Part shown: piece after piece, positions 26,522 through 35,226 of the stretch
Layout: each line of letters opens with the position of its first letter
How positions within the stretch are numbered: the first letter of the stretch is position 1
The notes under the pieces: model-generated
The model's database searches: none
Told to the model about the DNA's origin: nothing
Seen by the model: the letters and a program-made list of their open reading frames with translations, nothing else
Assembly (NCBI RefSeq): GCF_002899715.1
Contig: NZ_PPEK01000005.1
Span: 85,258-149,257, forward strand
DNA: 64,000 nucleotides
Direction: 5' to 3'
DNA from: Enteroscipio rubneri
GTDB lineage: Bacteria > Actinomycetota > Coriobacteriia > Coriobacteriales > Eggerthellaceae
Program-made: the position numbers and the translations under genes

Positions 26522-27736
26522 ATGGCACTTCCCACTGAAAAGCCGTCCTACGGCCCCCTCGACGGCGTCAAGGTTGTCTACGCAGCGGTGGAGCTGGCGT
26601 GCCCGAAGGCAGCCGACCTCATGGCCGACTGGGGCGCCGACGTCGTCTGGCTCGAGAACACGGGCGCGGGCGACACGATCCGCGACACTCCGTACGTGAA
26701 GCAGGCAGAGCGCCGCAACCAGCGCTCCGTCGCCCTGAACTACTTCTCCGAAGAGGGCAAGAAGGTCTTCTTCGACCTCGTGCGCGACGCCGACATCTTC
26801 ATGGAGGCCTCCAAGGGCGGTACCTGGGCCCGCAAGGGCATCACCGATGACGTGCTGTGGGAGATCAACCCCAAAATGGTCATCGTGCACGTCTCCGGAT
26901 TCGGCCAGGAGGGCGACCCCAAGATGGTCAAGCGCGCCGCCTACGACCTGACGGTCATGGCCTACTCCGGCATCATCATGCAGAACGGCACGGAGGAGCA
27001 GCCCATGCTTCCCGGACCCTATGCCGGCGACTACTTCAACACGCTCATGATCGCCTCCTCGGCACTCGCGGCCCTCTACAAGGCCGAGAAGTCCGGCAAG
27101 GGCGAGTCCATCGACCTGGCCATGTACGAGACGCTGCTGGCCATCGGCCAGTACTACCTGGTGGACTACCTCAACGAGGGTATCAAGTGGCCCCGTCCCG
27201 GCGCCCGCAACCAAAACCTCTGCGGCATAGGCGAGTTCAAGTGCAAGGACGGCTTTTTGGGCGTGTGCCTGTACGGCGTCGACCAGAACAAGTACTTCCT
27301 CGAGACGATCGGCCTGGGGCACCTCTGGGGCACCGAGGACATCCCCGAGGACACGAGCGGGCTGTGGCTGTCCAACCCGCACGCCGACGAGATTCAGAAG
27401 GCGTTCGAGGACTACTGCCTGGCCAACTCCAAGTACGACATCGAAGAGGACTTTGCGGCGCATCGCATCGCCGCCCAGGTGGTCAACGACATGGAGGATC
27501 TCGTCGAGGAGGAGCACCTCAAGCTCCGCAACACGTGGGTGGACTGGGAGACGGCCGACGGCGAGACGTTCCACGGCCTTGGCGTGTTCCCGAAGTTTAA
27601 GAACAACCCCGGGACGATCTGGCGTCCGATGCCGCATCAGGGCGGCGACACCGTCGACGTCATGACGAAGCTGGGCTACAGCAAAGAGCAGATCGACGAG
27701 CTGGCCGCAGCCGGCGTCGTCAAAGTGGGCGAGTAG
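26522..27736 (+). CDS. caiB: CaiB-like CoA-transferase (class III)
   Basis: 404 residues (E. coli CaiB has 405). Transfers CoA onto the substrate acid. The catalytic aspartate is D170 in PYAGDYF, one residue from D169 of E. coli CaiB. Matching blocks: DIFMEASKGGTWARKGITD, VHVSGFGQ, GKGESIDLAMYE, FPKFKNNPGTIWR. It is clearly closer to CaiB than to the FldA-like paralogue at 13191. AAGGAGG precedes ATG 26522. Together with the caiA- and caiC-like neighbours it reproduces the E. coli caiABC core. Confidence 0.92.
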   Translation: MALPTEKPSYGPLDGVKVVYAAVELACPKAADLMADWGADVVWLENTGAGDTIRDTPYVKQAERRNQRSVALNYFSEEGKKVFFDLVRDADIFMEASKGGTWARKGITDDVLWEINPKMVIVHVSGFGQEGDPKMVKRAAYDLTVMAYSGIIMQNGTEEQPMLPGPYAGDYFNTLMIASSALAALYKAEKSGKGESIDLAMYETLLAIGQYYLVDYLNEGIKWPRPGARNQNLCGIGEFKCKDGFLGVCLYGVDQNKYFLETIGLGHLWGTEDIPEDTSGLWLSNPHADEIQKAFEDYCLANSKYDIEEDFAAHRIAAQVVNDMEDLVEEEHLKLRNTWVDWETADGETFHGLGVFPKFKNNPGTIWRPMPHQGGDTVDVMTKLGYSKEQIDELAAAGVVKVGE

Positions 27737-27745
27737 CGCTGATGC

Positions 27746-27771
27746 GCGCCGAGGGGTGAACCTCTCGGCGC
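27746..27771 (+). other. intra-operon hairpin between caiB- and caiC-like genes
   Basis: 11-bp stem with one G-T pair (27746-27756 with 27761-27771) and a TGAA loop, 9 bases after the stop codon. No T tract. Confidence 0.5.
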
Positions 27772-27842
27772 ATTCGGATGCGCGGCCTCGAGCAGAAGCG
27801 GGCGCCGCGCATCCGGATCTGACGACAAGAAGGGTGAGTCGA

Positions 27843-29438
27843 GTGACGGACATCGTGGGAAACGAAACGGTGCGCAGTCTCTGGGACGGTCTCGTGGCGG
27901 CCTGCGGCGACCGTACCTTCCTGAGGTTCCGCAACCGCGCCGACGAGACGCGCGCCTTTACGTACCGCGCCTTCAACGAGGAGATCAATCGGGCTGCCAA
28001 CGTGTTCTTGTCGCTCGGCGTCAAGCATGGCGAGCGCGTGGCCGTGCAGCTGTGCACGTGCCCTGAGTTCATGATCGCGCTCTTCGGGCTTGCGAAGATC
28101 GGCGCGGTCATGGTGCCGATGAACGACCAATACCTCGCTGAAGAGGCGGACTACGTGCTTGAAAAGACGGACGCCACCTGCGCAGTCATCGAGCCGAAGT
28201 TCCTTGGGCTCTACTGCGGACTGCGCGACGAGGCTGGGCGCCTGCCCAAGGGGCTCTTCGTTGCGCGTATGAACGAAGAAGACGTCGAGGGTGCGGATGC
28301 GGCGCGTGAGGCGCTGGCTTCCGATCCGCTGCTGCGCGATTTCACGGCGCTGCGCGCACGGGCTGCAGTCGAGCTGGCCGAGTGCTGTGCGCTTTCTTCA
28401 GACGATCCTGCGGAGATCATCTTCACGTCTGGCACCACCTCGCGTCCGAAGGGTGTCGTACTCACGCATGCGAATATCCTATTCAGCGGTTTGTATGCAG
28501 ATTGGGAGGTTTCGCTCACGCGTGACGATCGACTGCTCACCACGATGCCGGCCTGTCACTCGAACTTTCAGATGGCGGCACTTATGCCCGTGCTCACCGC
28601 TGGTGCCGAGCTTATCGTGATCGAGAAATACAGCGCGAGCCGCTTCTGGTCGCAGATACGCGAGTTCAGGGCTACGGTCACGCAGTGCGTTGCCATGATG
28701 CTGCGTACGCTCATGCTGCAACCCGAAGACGCGCTTGAGCGCGATCACGAGCTGCGCGAGATCCTCTATTTCTTGCCGGTGACGACGGAGGAAAAGGAGG
28801 CGTTCGAGCGTCGCTTCGGCGTGCGCATCATGAATACCTACGGCTCGACCGAAACCATCGGCTGGGTGCTCACCGATCCGCCCACAGGCCCGCGGCGTTG
28901 GCCGAGCGTGGGCCGCGTGGGGCTTGGGTACCAGGCGCGTATCGTGGCCGACGACGGCGCTGAGGCACCCGTCGGCGAAGTGGGGGAGATCCAGGTCAAA
29001 GGCATACCTGGTCGCACGGTAATGAAGGAGTATTTCGGCAACCCCGAAGCTACGGCCCAGGCGTTCACCCCCGATGGGTGGCTGCGCACCGGCGATAAAG
29101 GCTATGTCGACGAAAGCGGCTGGTTCTTTTTCGTCGACCGCAAGGCCAACATGATCAAGCGAGCGGGCGAGAACATTTCCGCCGGCGAGGTGGAGCAGGT
29201 ACTCGAATGTCATCCGGCCATCGCTGAAGCGGCGGTGATCGGCGTGCTCGACCCCATCCGCGATCAGGCCGTCAAGGCGTTCGTGCGACTCGAATCCGGT
29301 GCGCGTCTGACCGAGGAGGAGGTGCGCGCGCACTGCGAGGAGCGCTTGGCCGCATTCAAGGTGCCCTCGATCATCGAGTTCGTGGAAGATTTTCCACGGA
29401 CGTGCTCCATGAAGATCGAGAAGAAGCTACTTCGGTAA
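27843..29438 (+). CDS. caiC: CaiC-like AMP-forming CoA ligase
   Basis: 531 residues. P-loop IIFTSGTTSRPKGV (192-205); other blocks shared with E. coli CaiC as recalled: CPEFMIALFGLAKIGA, EKYSASRFW, WPSVGRVG, VKGIPGRT, FFFVDRKANMIKRAGEN. It activates the acid with ATP to prime the CoA-transferase cycle. GTG 27843 is chosen because translation then starts MTDIVGNETVRSLWDGL, parallel to the CaiC N-terminus, with AAGGGTG six bases upstream; GTG 27834 is an alternative. Followed by a large palindrome and the MaoC-type gene. Confidence 0.92.
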   Translation: MTDIVGNETVRSLWDGLVAACGDRTFLRFRNRADETRAFTYRAFNEEINRAANVFLSLGVKHGERVAVQLCTCPEFMIALFGLAKIGAVMVPMNDQYLAEEADYVLEKTDATCAVIEPKFLGLYCGLRDEAGRLPKGLFVARMNEEDVEGADAAREALASDPLLRDFTALRARAAVELAECCALSSDDPAEIIFTSGTTSRPKGVVLTHANILFSGLYADWEVSLTRDDRLLTTMPACHSNFQMAALMPVLTAGAELIVIEKYSASRFWSQIREFRATVTQCVAMMLRTLMLQPEDALERDHELREILYFLPVTTEEKEAFERRFGVRIMNTYGSTETIGWVLTDPPTGPRRWPSVGRVGLGYQARIVADDGAEAPVGEVGEIQVKGIPGRTVMKEYFGNPEATAQAFTPDGWLRTGDKGYVDESGWFFFVDRKANMIKRAGENISAGEVEQVLECHPAIAEAAVIGVLDPIRDQAVKAFVRLESGARLTEEEVRAHCEERLAAFKVPSIIEFVEDFPRTCSMKIEKKLLR

Positions 29439-29445
29439 CCCACCT

Positions 29446-29552
29446 GACGACTAGGCTGGGCCGGACGGGCCGTGCCCAGTCGCTCGAGCAGCACTCGCTT
29501 CGCTGCTGAACTCGCTTGATGGGCACCGCCCGTCCGGCCCAGCCTAGTCGTC
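29446..29552 (+). repeat. large palindromic element, copy A (43-base core)
   Basis: Arms of 32 bases (29446-29477 and 29521-29552) pair with a single mismatch. The 43-base core (29478-29520) aligns gap-free to the core at 46112 with 33 identities. It begins 7 bases after the caiC-like stop and ends 73 bases before the next start codon. An outer CACCT/AGGTG pair may extend the stem. Confidence 0.75.
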
Positions 29553-29625
29553 GCTCGAGGTGACAACATCTTCGGTTGCTCAGAAGCCCTTTTTTGGAGG
29601 GCTTGGGAGATTAAGGAGAAAGCAT

Positions 29626-30507
29626 ATGGCTATCAGCACTGAGATCGTGGGCAGGGAGTTCGGGCCGTTCGTGCGGGAATACACGTTCAAAGACCTGGAG
29701 ATATGCGCGCTCGGCTGCAATGCCGGCTACGACGGCCGGACCGACCTCGAGTATGTGAACGAGCACGACGCGGCGAACCCCGATTTGAAGGTGTTGCCCA
29801 TCTTCGGCGTGCCGCTGACGGTGCACGAGGAGATGACGCGCACGCTCGATTACGGTTACAACTACGACGGCTCGCTCCACTACGGCTTCGAGATCCGCCT
29901 GCATGCGCCTTTCAAGATGAGCGACCGCGTGGAGACGTTTGTCACGCAGGACGCGCTCTACGACCGCGGTGAGGGCCGCGGGTGCTTGTCGAAGCAGACA
30001 GGGCGCTCCTATTCCTCCGATGGAACGCTTCTGTGCGAGACCGAGACCTGGGACGTGTGCATCTACGATGGCGGTTGGGGAGGCCCCAAGCCGCCGAAGG
30101 ACATCGTCGAGATGCCCGACCGCGCGCCCGATGCCGTCGTAGTCGAGACGATGCCTCTTAACATGCCGCTGATCTATCGTATAATGGGAGACTGGCATCA
30201 GCAGCACATCGACTTCGCCTACACTGAGCAGACGGGGCTTTCGCGCCCCATCGCTCACGGTGTGAGCTTGGGCGGCTTCGCGATGCGCCACATCGTCAGC
30301 TCGTTCTTCCCGGGCGAGCCCGAGCGCATGACCCGCTTCAAGACCCGCATCACCTCGCCGGTGCTGCCGGGCACCGCGTTGCAGACCCGCATGTGGAAGG
30401 TCGGCGACAACGAGATCCGCTTCCAACTTGTGGATGCCGACGCCGACGAGACCGGCGCGAAGCCTCATTTGAACTTCGGCATCTGCGAATGGAAGCAAGC
30501 AGGTTGA
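29626..30507 (+). CDS. MaoC-type (hotdog-fold) enoyl-CoA hydratase
   Basis: 293 residues, double-hotdog. The (R)-specific hydratase signature is in the second half: MGDWHQQHIDFAYTEQTG with the dyad D189 and H194, then RPIAHGVSLGG. The first half is the degenerate partner hotdog. It adds or removes water across the double bond of an enoyl-CoA. ATG 29626 follows AAGGAG. In the cai-like run it may take the place of CaiD, or act along with the crotonase at 32412. Preceded by the palindromic element and followed by a terminator-like structure. Confidence 0.9.
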   Translation: MAISTEIVGREFGPFVREYTFKDLEICALGCNAGYDGRTDLEYVNEHDAANPDLKVLPIFGVPLTVHEEMTRTLDYGYNYDGSLHYGFEIRLHAPFKMSDRVETFVTQDALYDRGEGRGCLSKQTGRSYSSDGTLLCETETWDVCIYDGGWGGPKPPKDIVEMPDRAPDAVVVETMPLNMPLIYRIMGDWHQQHIDFAYTEQTGLSRPIAHGVSLGGFAMRHIVSSFFPGEPERMTRFKTRITSPVLPGTALQTRMWKVGDNEIRFQLVDADADETGAKPHLNFGICEWKQAG

Positions 30508-30522
30508 CCGGGCGAGGTCCAC

Positions 30523-30612
30523 GCTTCGGGGAGCCGTGGCGACGGAGGCTTGCAAGACCATCCATTCGCCTCCAATGATCGTGCGGTCTTCGTCGCTGCG
30601 GCTCCCCGAAGC
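30523..30612 (+). repeat. long inverted repeat upstream of the second MFS gene
   Basis: 22-base arms (30523-30544 with 30591-30612), 20 of 22 paired. Inside are two further competing short stems, GGAGGC/GCCTCC and AAGACC/GGTCTT. Confidence 0.6.
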
Positions 30613-30644
30613 AGCCTCCTGCGATCGACGCAGGCGGCTTTTTT
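30613..30644 (+). terminator. terminator directly before the second MFS gene (possible attenuator)
   Basis: Stem AGCC-T-CCTGCG with CGCAGG-C-GGCT (30613-30623 with 30629-30639), loop ATCGA, then six T. It ends 20 bases before the MFS start, so readthrough must be controlled for that gene to be expressed with the operon. Confidence 0.75.
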
Positions 30645-30664
30645 GCGCAGAAGGAGACAAGAGC

Positions 30665-32107
30665 ATGAGCAGTGTGAAGCATATGACGCAGGTGACCAGC
30701 TCTCCGACGGCCGAGGCGGCCGGCAACGCAAAGCAGATCGGCGAGAGCGTTGTCCGAAAGGTCAAGCATACGGCGAAGCGCACCATCGACGATGTGGCCA
30801 TGACGCCGTTCTTGCGCAAGATCACGTTCTTCTCGAGCGGCGGGTCGTTCCTCGACGGCTACGTGCTCTCGCTCATCGGCGTAGCGCTCACGCAGATCAC
30901 ACCCCTGTTCGACCTCACCGAGATGTGGACGGCCGCCATCGGCGCGTCCGTACTCGTCGGCATCTTCGTGGGCACCATCCTGGGCGGCTACCTGACCGAC
31001 CGCATCGGCCGACGCAAGATGTTCATCATCGATGTGGTGGCCATCGGTTTGTTCTCGCTGCTGTCCGTGCTCGCGAGCGATCCGCTCCAGCTCGTGACGG
31101 CGCGCTTTTTCATTGGCATGTTCGTGGGCGCCGACTATCCTATCGCCACGTCACTCATCGCCGAGTTCACGCCCAAGAAGCATCGCTCCATCTCCATGGG
31201 CATGGTGTCGGCGGCGTGGTATTTGGGAGCCACCGTTGCGGCGGTCGTAGGCTACTTCCTCTACAGCGTGCCCAACGGATGGCAGTGGATGCTCGGCAGT
31301 GCCGTCATCCCCTGCATCATCCTCCTGATCGGTCGGCACGACATTCCCGAGTCGCCCATGTGGCTGGCCCAGAAGGGCCGCCGCGAAGAGGCGGACGCCA
31401 TCGTGCACCGGGTGTTCGGCGACGATGTGGAGCTGGAGATGGAGGACCCGGGCGAGAAGACGAAGCTGTCGAAGGTGTTCAAGGGCGGGTACTTCAAGCG
31501 CATCATCTTCCTAGGGATACTCACGCTGTGCCAGGTGGTGCCCATGTACGCCATCTACACGTTCGGCCCCGACATCATGAGCGCCTTCGGGCTGGGCGAA
31601 GGCCATGAGGCCATTCTGGGAGAAAGCGCCGTTAGCCTATTCTTCCTTATCGGTTCGATCCCTGCCATGTTCTGGCTGAATTCCATGGGACGCCGCCCGC
31701 TGCTCATCCGCTCGCTTGCTCTAATGGCGGCGGGCTTGGTCGTACTGGGGCTGTTCCCGGATGCGCCCATCCTCGTAGTCATCCTGGCTTTTGGGCTGTA
31801 TGCATTCTTCAGCGGTGGCCCCGGCATTCTGCAGTGGCTTTATCCCAACGAGTTGTTTCCCACGGAAGTGCGTGCAAGCGCCGTGGGTATCGCCATCTCA
31901 ATTTCGCGTATCGGCACCATCGTATCGACGTACGGCACCCCCATCTTCTTGGCGACGTTCGGCATTGGCCCGACCATGCTCGTGGCGGCCGGACTCGTGA
32001 TCCTCGGACTTGTGCTGTCGATTTTCATGGCGCCTGAGACCAAGGGTAAATCACTTTTGGAGACGAGCGCGCTCGACGCTGACGACATGAGCCGTCGCGG
32101 GGCGTAA
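30665..32107 (+). CDS. MFS transporter, sugar-porter/aromatic-acid-type
   Basis: 480 residues, 12 membrane segments after a 50-residue cytoplasmic N-terminus. Motifs: GGYLTDRIGRRKMF (loop 2-3), PESPMWLAQKGRREEA after helix 6, and MAPETKGKSLLE at the end. These are metabolite:H+ symporter features. The start is ATG 30665 (GAAGGAG 8 bases upstream); a long upstream extension covers the palindromes and is rejected. It probably imports the substrate or exports the product of the cai-like pathway. No BCCT-type CaiT carrier is present. Confidence 0.9.
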   Translation: MSSVKHMTQVTSSPTAEAAGNAKQIGESVVRKVKHTAKRTIDDVAMTPFLRKITFFSSGGSFLDGYVLSLIGVALTQITPLFDLTEMWTAAIGASVLVGIFVGTILGGYLTDRIGRRKMFIIDVVAIGLFSLLSVLASDPLQLVTARFFIGMFVGADYPIATSLIAEFTPKKHRSISMGMVSAAWYLGATVAAVVGYFLYSVPNGWQWMLGSAVIPCIILLIGRHDIPESPMWLAQKGRREEADAIVHRVFGDDVELEMEDPGEKTKLSKVFKGGYFKRIIFLGILTLCQVVPMYAIYTFGPDIMSAFGLGEGHEAILGESAVSLFFLIGSIPAMFWLNSMGRRPLLIRSLALMAAGLVVLGLFPDAPILVVILAFGLYAFFSGGPGILQWLYPNELFPTEVRASAVGIAISISRIGTIVSTYGTPIFLATFGIGPTMLVAAGLVILGLVLSIFMAPETKGKSLLETSALDADDMSRRGA

Positions 32108-32411
32108 CAGTTGCGGCTCGCAGCATCTGCGAATCCGGATAAGAGGGGTCGCAGATGCTGTGGTCATATCGCCGCGTTTCGATGATGCCTGCGCTCCGCA
32201 TGCATCGCTCGGCCGTCGCCGAGCGATCGGCTCGCGTCGGCATACGGCCGGATATCGATGCGAGCATGGTGCTCGATGTGCCTCGTGACGGGGATCTGGC
32301 ATGCAAAAACCCCGAGCCTTGGAGACTCGGGGTTTTTGCATGGGCGAATCGGCGAGGCTTCGGGGCGATGGACGAGAGGCGGCTCGCCGAGAAGGAGCTG
32401 TGCGGGAGCGG
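32108..32411. other. gap between convergent genes
   Basis: No gene seen. Holds a 12-bp inverted repeat (32121-32132 with 32149-32160) just after the MFS stop and the bidirectional terminator listed next. Confidence 0.6.
32301..32341. terminator. bidirectional terminator
   Basis: 16-bp perfect stem (32301-32316 with 32326-32341) with A5/T5 tracts in the stem and a 9-base loop, between the convergent MFS and crotonase genes. Confidence 0.9.
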
Positions 32412-33197
32412 TTACTTGCCCTGCCAGTTCGGCGTGCGTTTTTCGACGAAGGCGGCCGGCCCCTCGATGCCGTCGGCGGTCTTCTCGAGGAAACGGTAGG
32501 CGGCATCGGAGTAGCGCATGGCGTCCTCTTCGGACATCTGGTCGGCGGCGTGCACGATGTACTTCGTCCACTTCAGGGCCAGAGGCGCGTTCTTCAGGCA
32601 CTCCTCGGCCAGCTCGATGGCCTTGTCCATGACCTCTTCGGCCGGCACGACGTAGTTGATCAGGCCGAGCGCCTTCGCCTCGGGAGCCTTGATCTTCTTG
32701 CCGGTGAGCAGGAGCTCCATGCAGTCCTTGCGGTTGATGTCGCGGGCGAGGCGCACGAGGCCGCCCGTGGAGGCGATGATGCCGAGGCCCACCTCGGTGC
32801 AGCCGAACTTGGCGTTCTCGTTGGCAACCACCATGTCGCAGGACAGAGCGATCTCCATGCCGCCGCCGGCCGCGGAGCCGTTGCAGGCGCAGATGACGGG
32901 CTTGGAGCATAGGCGCGCGGTCAGGCCGCCGAAGCCGTGCTCGGTCACGGTCTGGCACTCGCCGCCTTCTGAGAGCTCGGAGAGATCCTCGCCGGCGCAG
33001 AACACCTTGCCGGTGCCGGTGACGATGATTGCGCGCACCGCGGGATCAAGCTCGGCGTTGTTCATGATGTTCTCCATGGCCTTGGAGGTGACGCCGTTAA
33101 GGGCGTTCGCCACGTCGGGTCGGTTGATGCGCATGATCAGCAGGCCGTCCTCGCGAAGTTCGGATACGACCGTCTCGGTTCCGTAGTAATCTGCCAT
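32412..33197 (-). CDS. enoyl-CoA hydratase/isomerase (canonical crotonase)
   Basis: 261 residues. Oxyanion-hole segments CAGEDLSEL (67-75) and GSAAGGGMEIALSCD (107-121). Both catalytic glutamates are present, E115 and E135, unlike the crotonase at 11261. It should hydrate an enoyl-CoA and is a candidate CaiD counterpart. The frame is open far upstream, but ATG 33197 has AAGGAGG and gives a normal N-terminus. It is divergent from fixC across a 733-base gap with a copy of the 45-base motif. Confidence 0.92.
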   Translation of the reverse strand: MADYYGTETVVSELREDGLLIMRINRPDVANALNGVTSKAMENIMNNAELDPAVRAIIVTGTGKVFCAGEDLSELSEGGECQTVTEHGFGGLTARLCSKPVICACNGSAAGGGMEIALSCDMVVANENAKFGCTEVGLGIIASTGGLVRLARDINRKDCMELLLTGKKIKAPEAKALGLINYVVPAEEVMDKAIELAEECLKNAPLALKWTKYIVHAADQMSEEDAMRYSDAAYRFLEKTADGIEGPAAFVEKRTPNWQGK

Positions 33198-33930
33198 TGC
33201 TCCTCCTTGGGTTGTAGCGATTTCCTTCCAGGTGCCGAGCGACGCGGTGTCAGGCGGTCGGTGCAGCTCGATGTCCGTGTTTCCGTGCACGCTCGAAGAA
33301 CTGGCTTGTATGATAGGAAACGTCGGCTTTGGCGGCATCGCTAGCGGGGTGGTAATTCGCCGATACCTAAAAAACCGTGCATCGCAAGAAAAGCAGTAGC
33401 GGGCATGCGGGGCGCGTTTGGCGCTGCACGAGGGTTCTCTTCGGGTACCGTGAAGCTCGAATGCGTTTGCGCGGATATGTGAAAGCGCGGTGATACTATC
33501 GTCAAAATATAAGTAATAAAGGATTCGTGGCGGTTTTGCGATAGCAAAAAGATGGACGAATGATTCATACTGTCCGGGAATCGGACCTCTATTGTTCCGT
33601 TCACCGAGATTGGTGGCTGGTTGCCGACCAGGACGCGGGCCTCTCGTTCGCAAAGAGCCCCGCCATCTTAAAGTAAGTAAGGCTATCGACGCCTCTTGCC
33701 GAACGTGGCGGTACGAATGATCGCTTCCGCATCAGTCGTGCGATATTGAAGAGGACGAGGGCGCCGCGAAGCTTGATCGGCGCGAAGATGGTTCGGTGGG
33801 AATATGGAGTATGCTCTTCCTGCTCTAGCGGCTGAGATGCAAAACGCGATAGAATAGCCGCAGTCTAGGGGAGGGCCGGGGAGGTCCCGAACGGCCCACG
33901 AGGGACGCAGTTTCGAGAAAGGATGAGAGA
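33198..33930. other. 733-base divergent gap crotonase / fixC
   Basis: No gene seen. The only clear structure is the motif at 33504-33548. Its surroundings (33490-33560) are AT-rich. Confidence 0.6.
33504..33549 (+). repeat. 45-base regulatory motif, copy 3
   Basis: Begins AAAATATAAGTAATAAAGG and ends with the inverted repeat TTTTGCGATAGCAAAA (33534-33549). Same orientation relative to fixC as copy 2 relative to the MFS gene. Confidence 0.65.
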
Positions 33931-35226
33931 ATGGCTGATTTCGACGCGATCGTCGTCGGCTCGGGGTGCGCCGGCTCGGTCGCGGCCTACGAGCTGGCCA
34001 AGGCGGGCAAGGCGGTGCTCGTCGTTGAGCGCGGCAACTATGCCGGCGCCAAGAACATGACGGGTGGGCGCATCTACGCACACTCGCTCAAAAAGGTGTT
34101 TCCCGATTTCGAGCAGAATGCGCCTATCGAGCGGAGGATCGTCCACGAGCGCATCTCCATGATGTCGCCGGACGCGAACTTTACCGTCGATTTCACCTCC
34201 GACGAGATGGGCAAGGAGGGTCAGGACTCCTATGCGGTTCTGCGCGGTTCCTTCGATCAGTGGCTTGCCGAGCAGGCGGAGAACGAAGGCGCCGAATACA
34301 TCTACGGCATCGCCATCGAGGAGCTTCTGAAAGACGACTCCGGCAAGGTCGTCGGCGTGAAGGCCGGCGAGGACGAGATCACCGCCGAAGTCGTGCTTCT
34401 GTGCGACGGCGTGAACTCGCTGCTGACCGATCAGGCCGTCGGCGCCAAGCGCCCGCCAGCGCATGCGCTGGCGGTGGGCGTGAAGCAGACCATCGAGCTT
34501 CCCGCGAACGTCATCACCGACCGCGTGCTGGCCGGCAGCGACGACGAGGGCGCGGCATGGCTGTTCGCCGGCGACTGCACCAAGGGCACGTTCGGCGGCG
34601 GGTTCATGTACACGAACAAAGAGTCCATCTCCCTCGGCGTGGTTGCCGGCATCGAGGCTACGGCCAACCACGGCAAAGCTCCGGTGTACCAGATGCTCGA
34701 GGACCTGAAGAACCATCCGGCGGTTGCCCCGCTCATCAAGGGCGGCAAGGTTGTGGAGCACTCGGGACATATGGTGCCCGAGGGCGGCATCAACATCATG
34801 CCCGAGGTCGTCGGCGATGGCGTCCTCCTGGCGGGCGACTGCGCCATGATGTGCATCAATCTTGGCTATATGGTGCGCGGCATGGACTTCGCCGTGGCGG
34901 CGGGCCAGATGGCCGGCCAATGCGCCGCGAAGGCCATCGATGCGGGCGACACCTCGAAGGCGGGCCTGGCCCCCTACAAGACGGCGCTCGAGAACTCCTT
35001 CGTACTGAAGGACCTCAAGCAGTTCAAGGCCGTTCCGGACTTCATGGAGAATTTCGAGCGCATGTTCTGCGGCTACCCGGAGATGATTCGCGACGCGATG
35101 AACACGATGTTCATCGTCGACGGCACGCCCGTCCAGCCCATGAAGAAGTCCATGATGCCCATCGTCAAGCAGGTTGGAATCATGAACCTGCTCAAGGACG
35201 TGAGAGGAGCGATGAAGGCGCTATGA
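33931..35226 (+). CDS. fixC: FixC-type electron-transfer flavoprotein:quinone oxidoreductase
   Basis: 431 residues. N-terminal FAD motif AIVVGSGCAGSVAAYELAK (about 6-24), GGRIYAHSL, and the C-terminal FAD segment GDGVLLAGDCAMMCINLGY. FixC passes electrons between the ETF-like FixAB and the quinone pool or ferredoxin, with FixX as its iron-sulfur subunit. In E. coli fixABCX lies next to caiTABCDE and feeds CaiA, which matches the CaiA-like gene here. FixA and FixB are absent from the window. AAAGGATGAGAG precedes the ATG. Confidence 0.93.
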   Translation: MADFDAIVVGSGCAGSVAAYELAKAGKAVLVVERGNYAGAKNMTGGRIYAHSLKKVFPDFEQNAPIERRIVHERISMMSPDANFTVDFTSDEMGKEGQDSYAVLRGSFDQWLAEQAENEGAEYIYGIAIEELLKDDSGKVVGVKAGEDEITAEVVLLCDGVNSLLTDQAVGAKRPPAHALAVGVKQTIELPANVITDRVLAGSDDEGAAWLFAGDCTKGTFGGGFMYTNKESISLGVVAGIEATANHGKAPVYQMLEDLKNHPAVAPLIKGGKVVEHSGHMVPEGGINIMPEVVGDGVLLAGDCAMMCINLGYMVRGMDFAVAAGQMAGQCAAKAIDAGDTSKAGLAPYKTALENSFVLKDLKQFKAVPDFMENFERMFCGYPEMIRDAMNTMFIVDGTPVQPMKKSMMPIVKQVGIMNLLKDVRGAMKAL

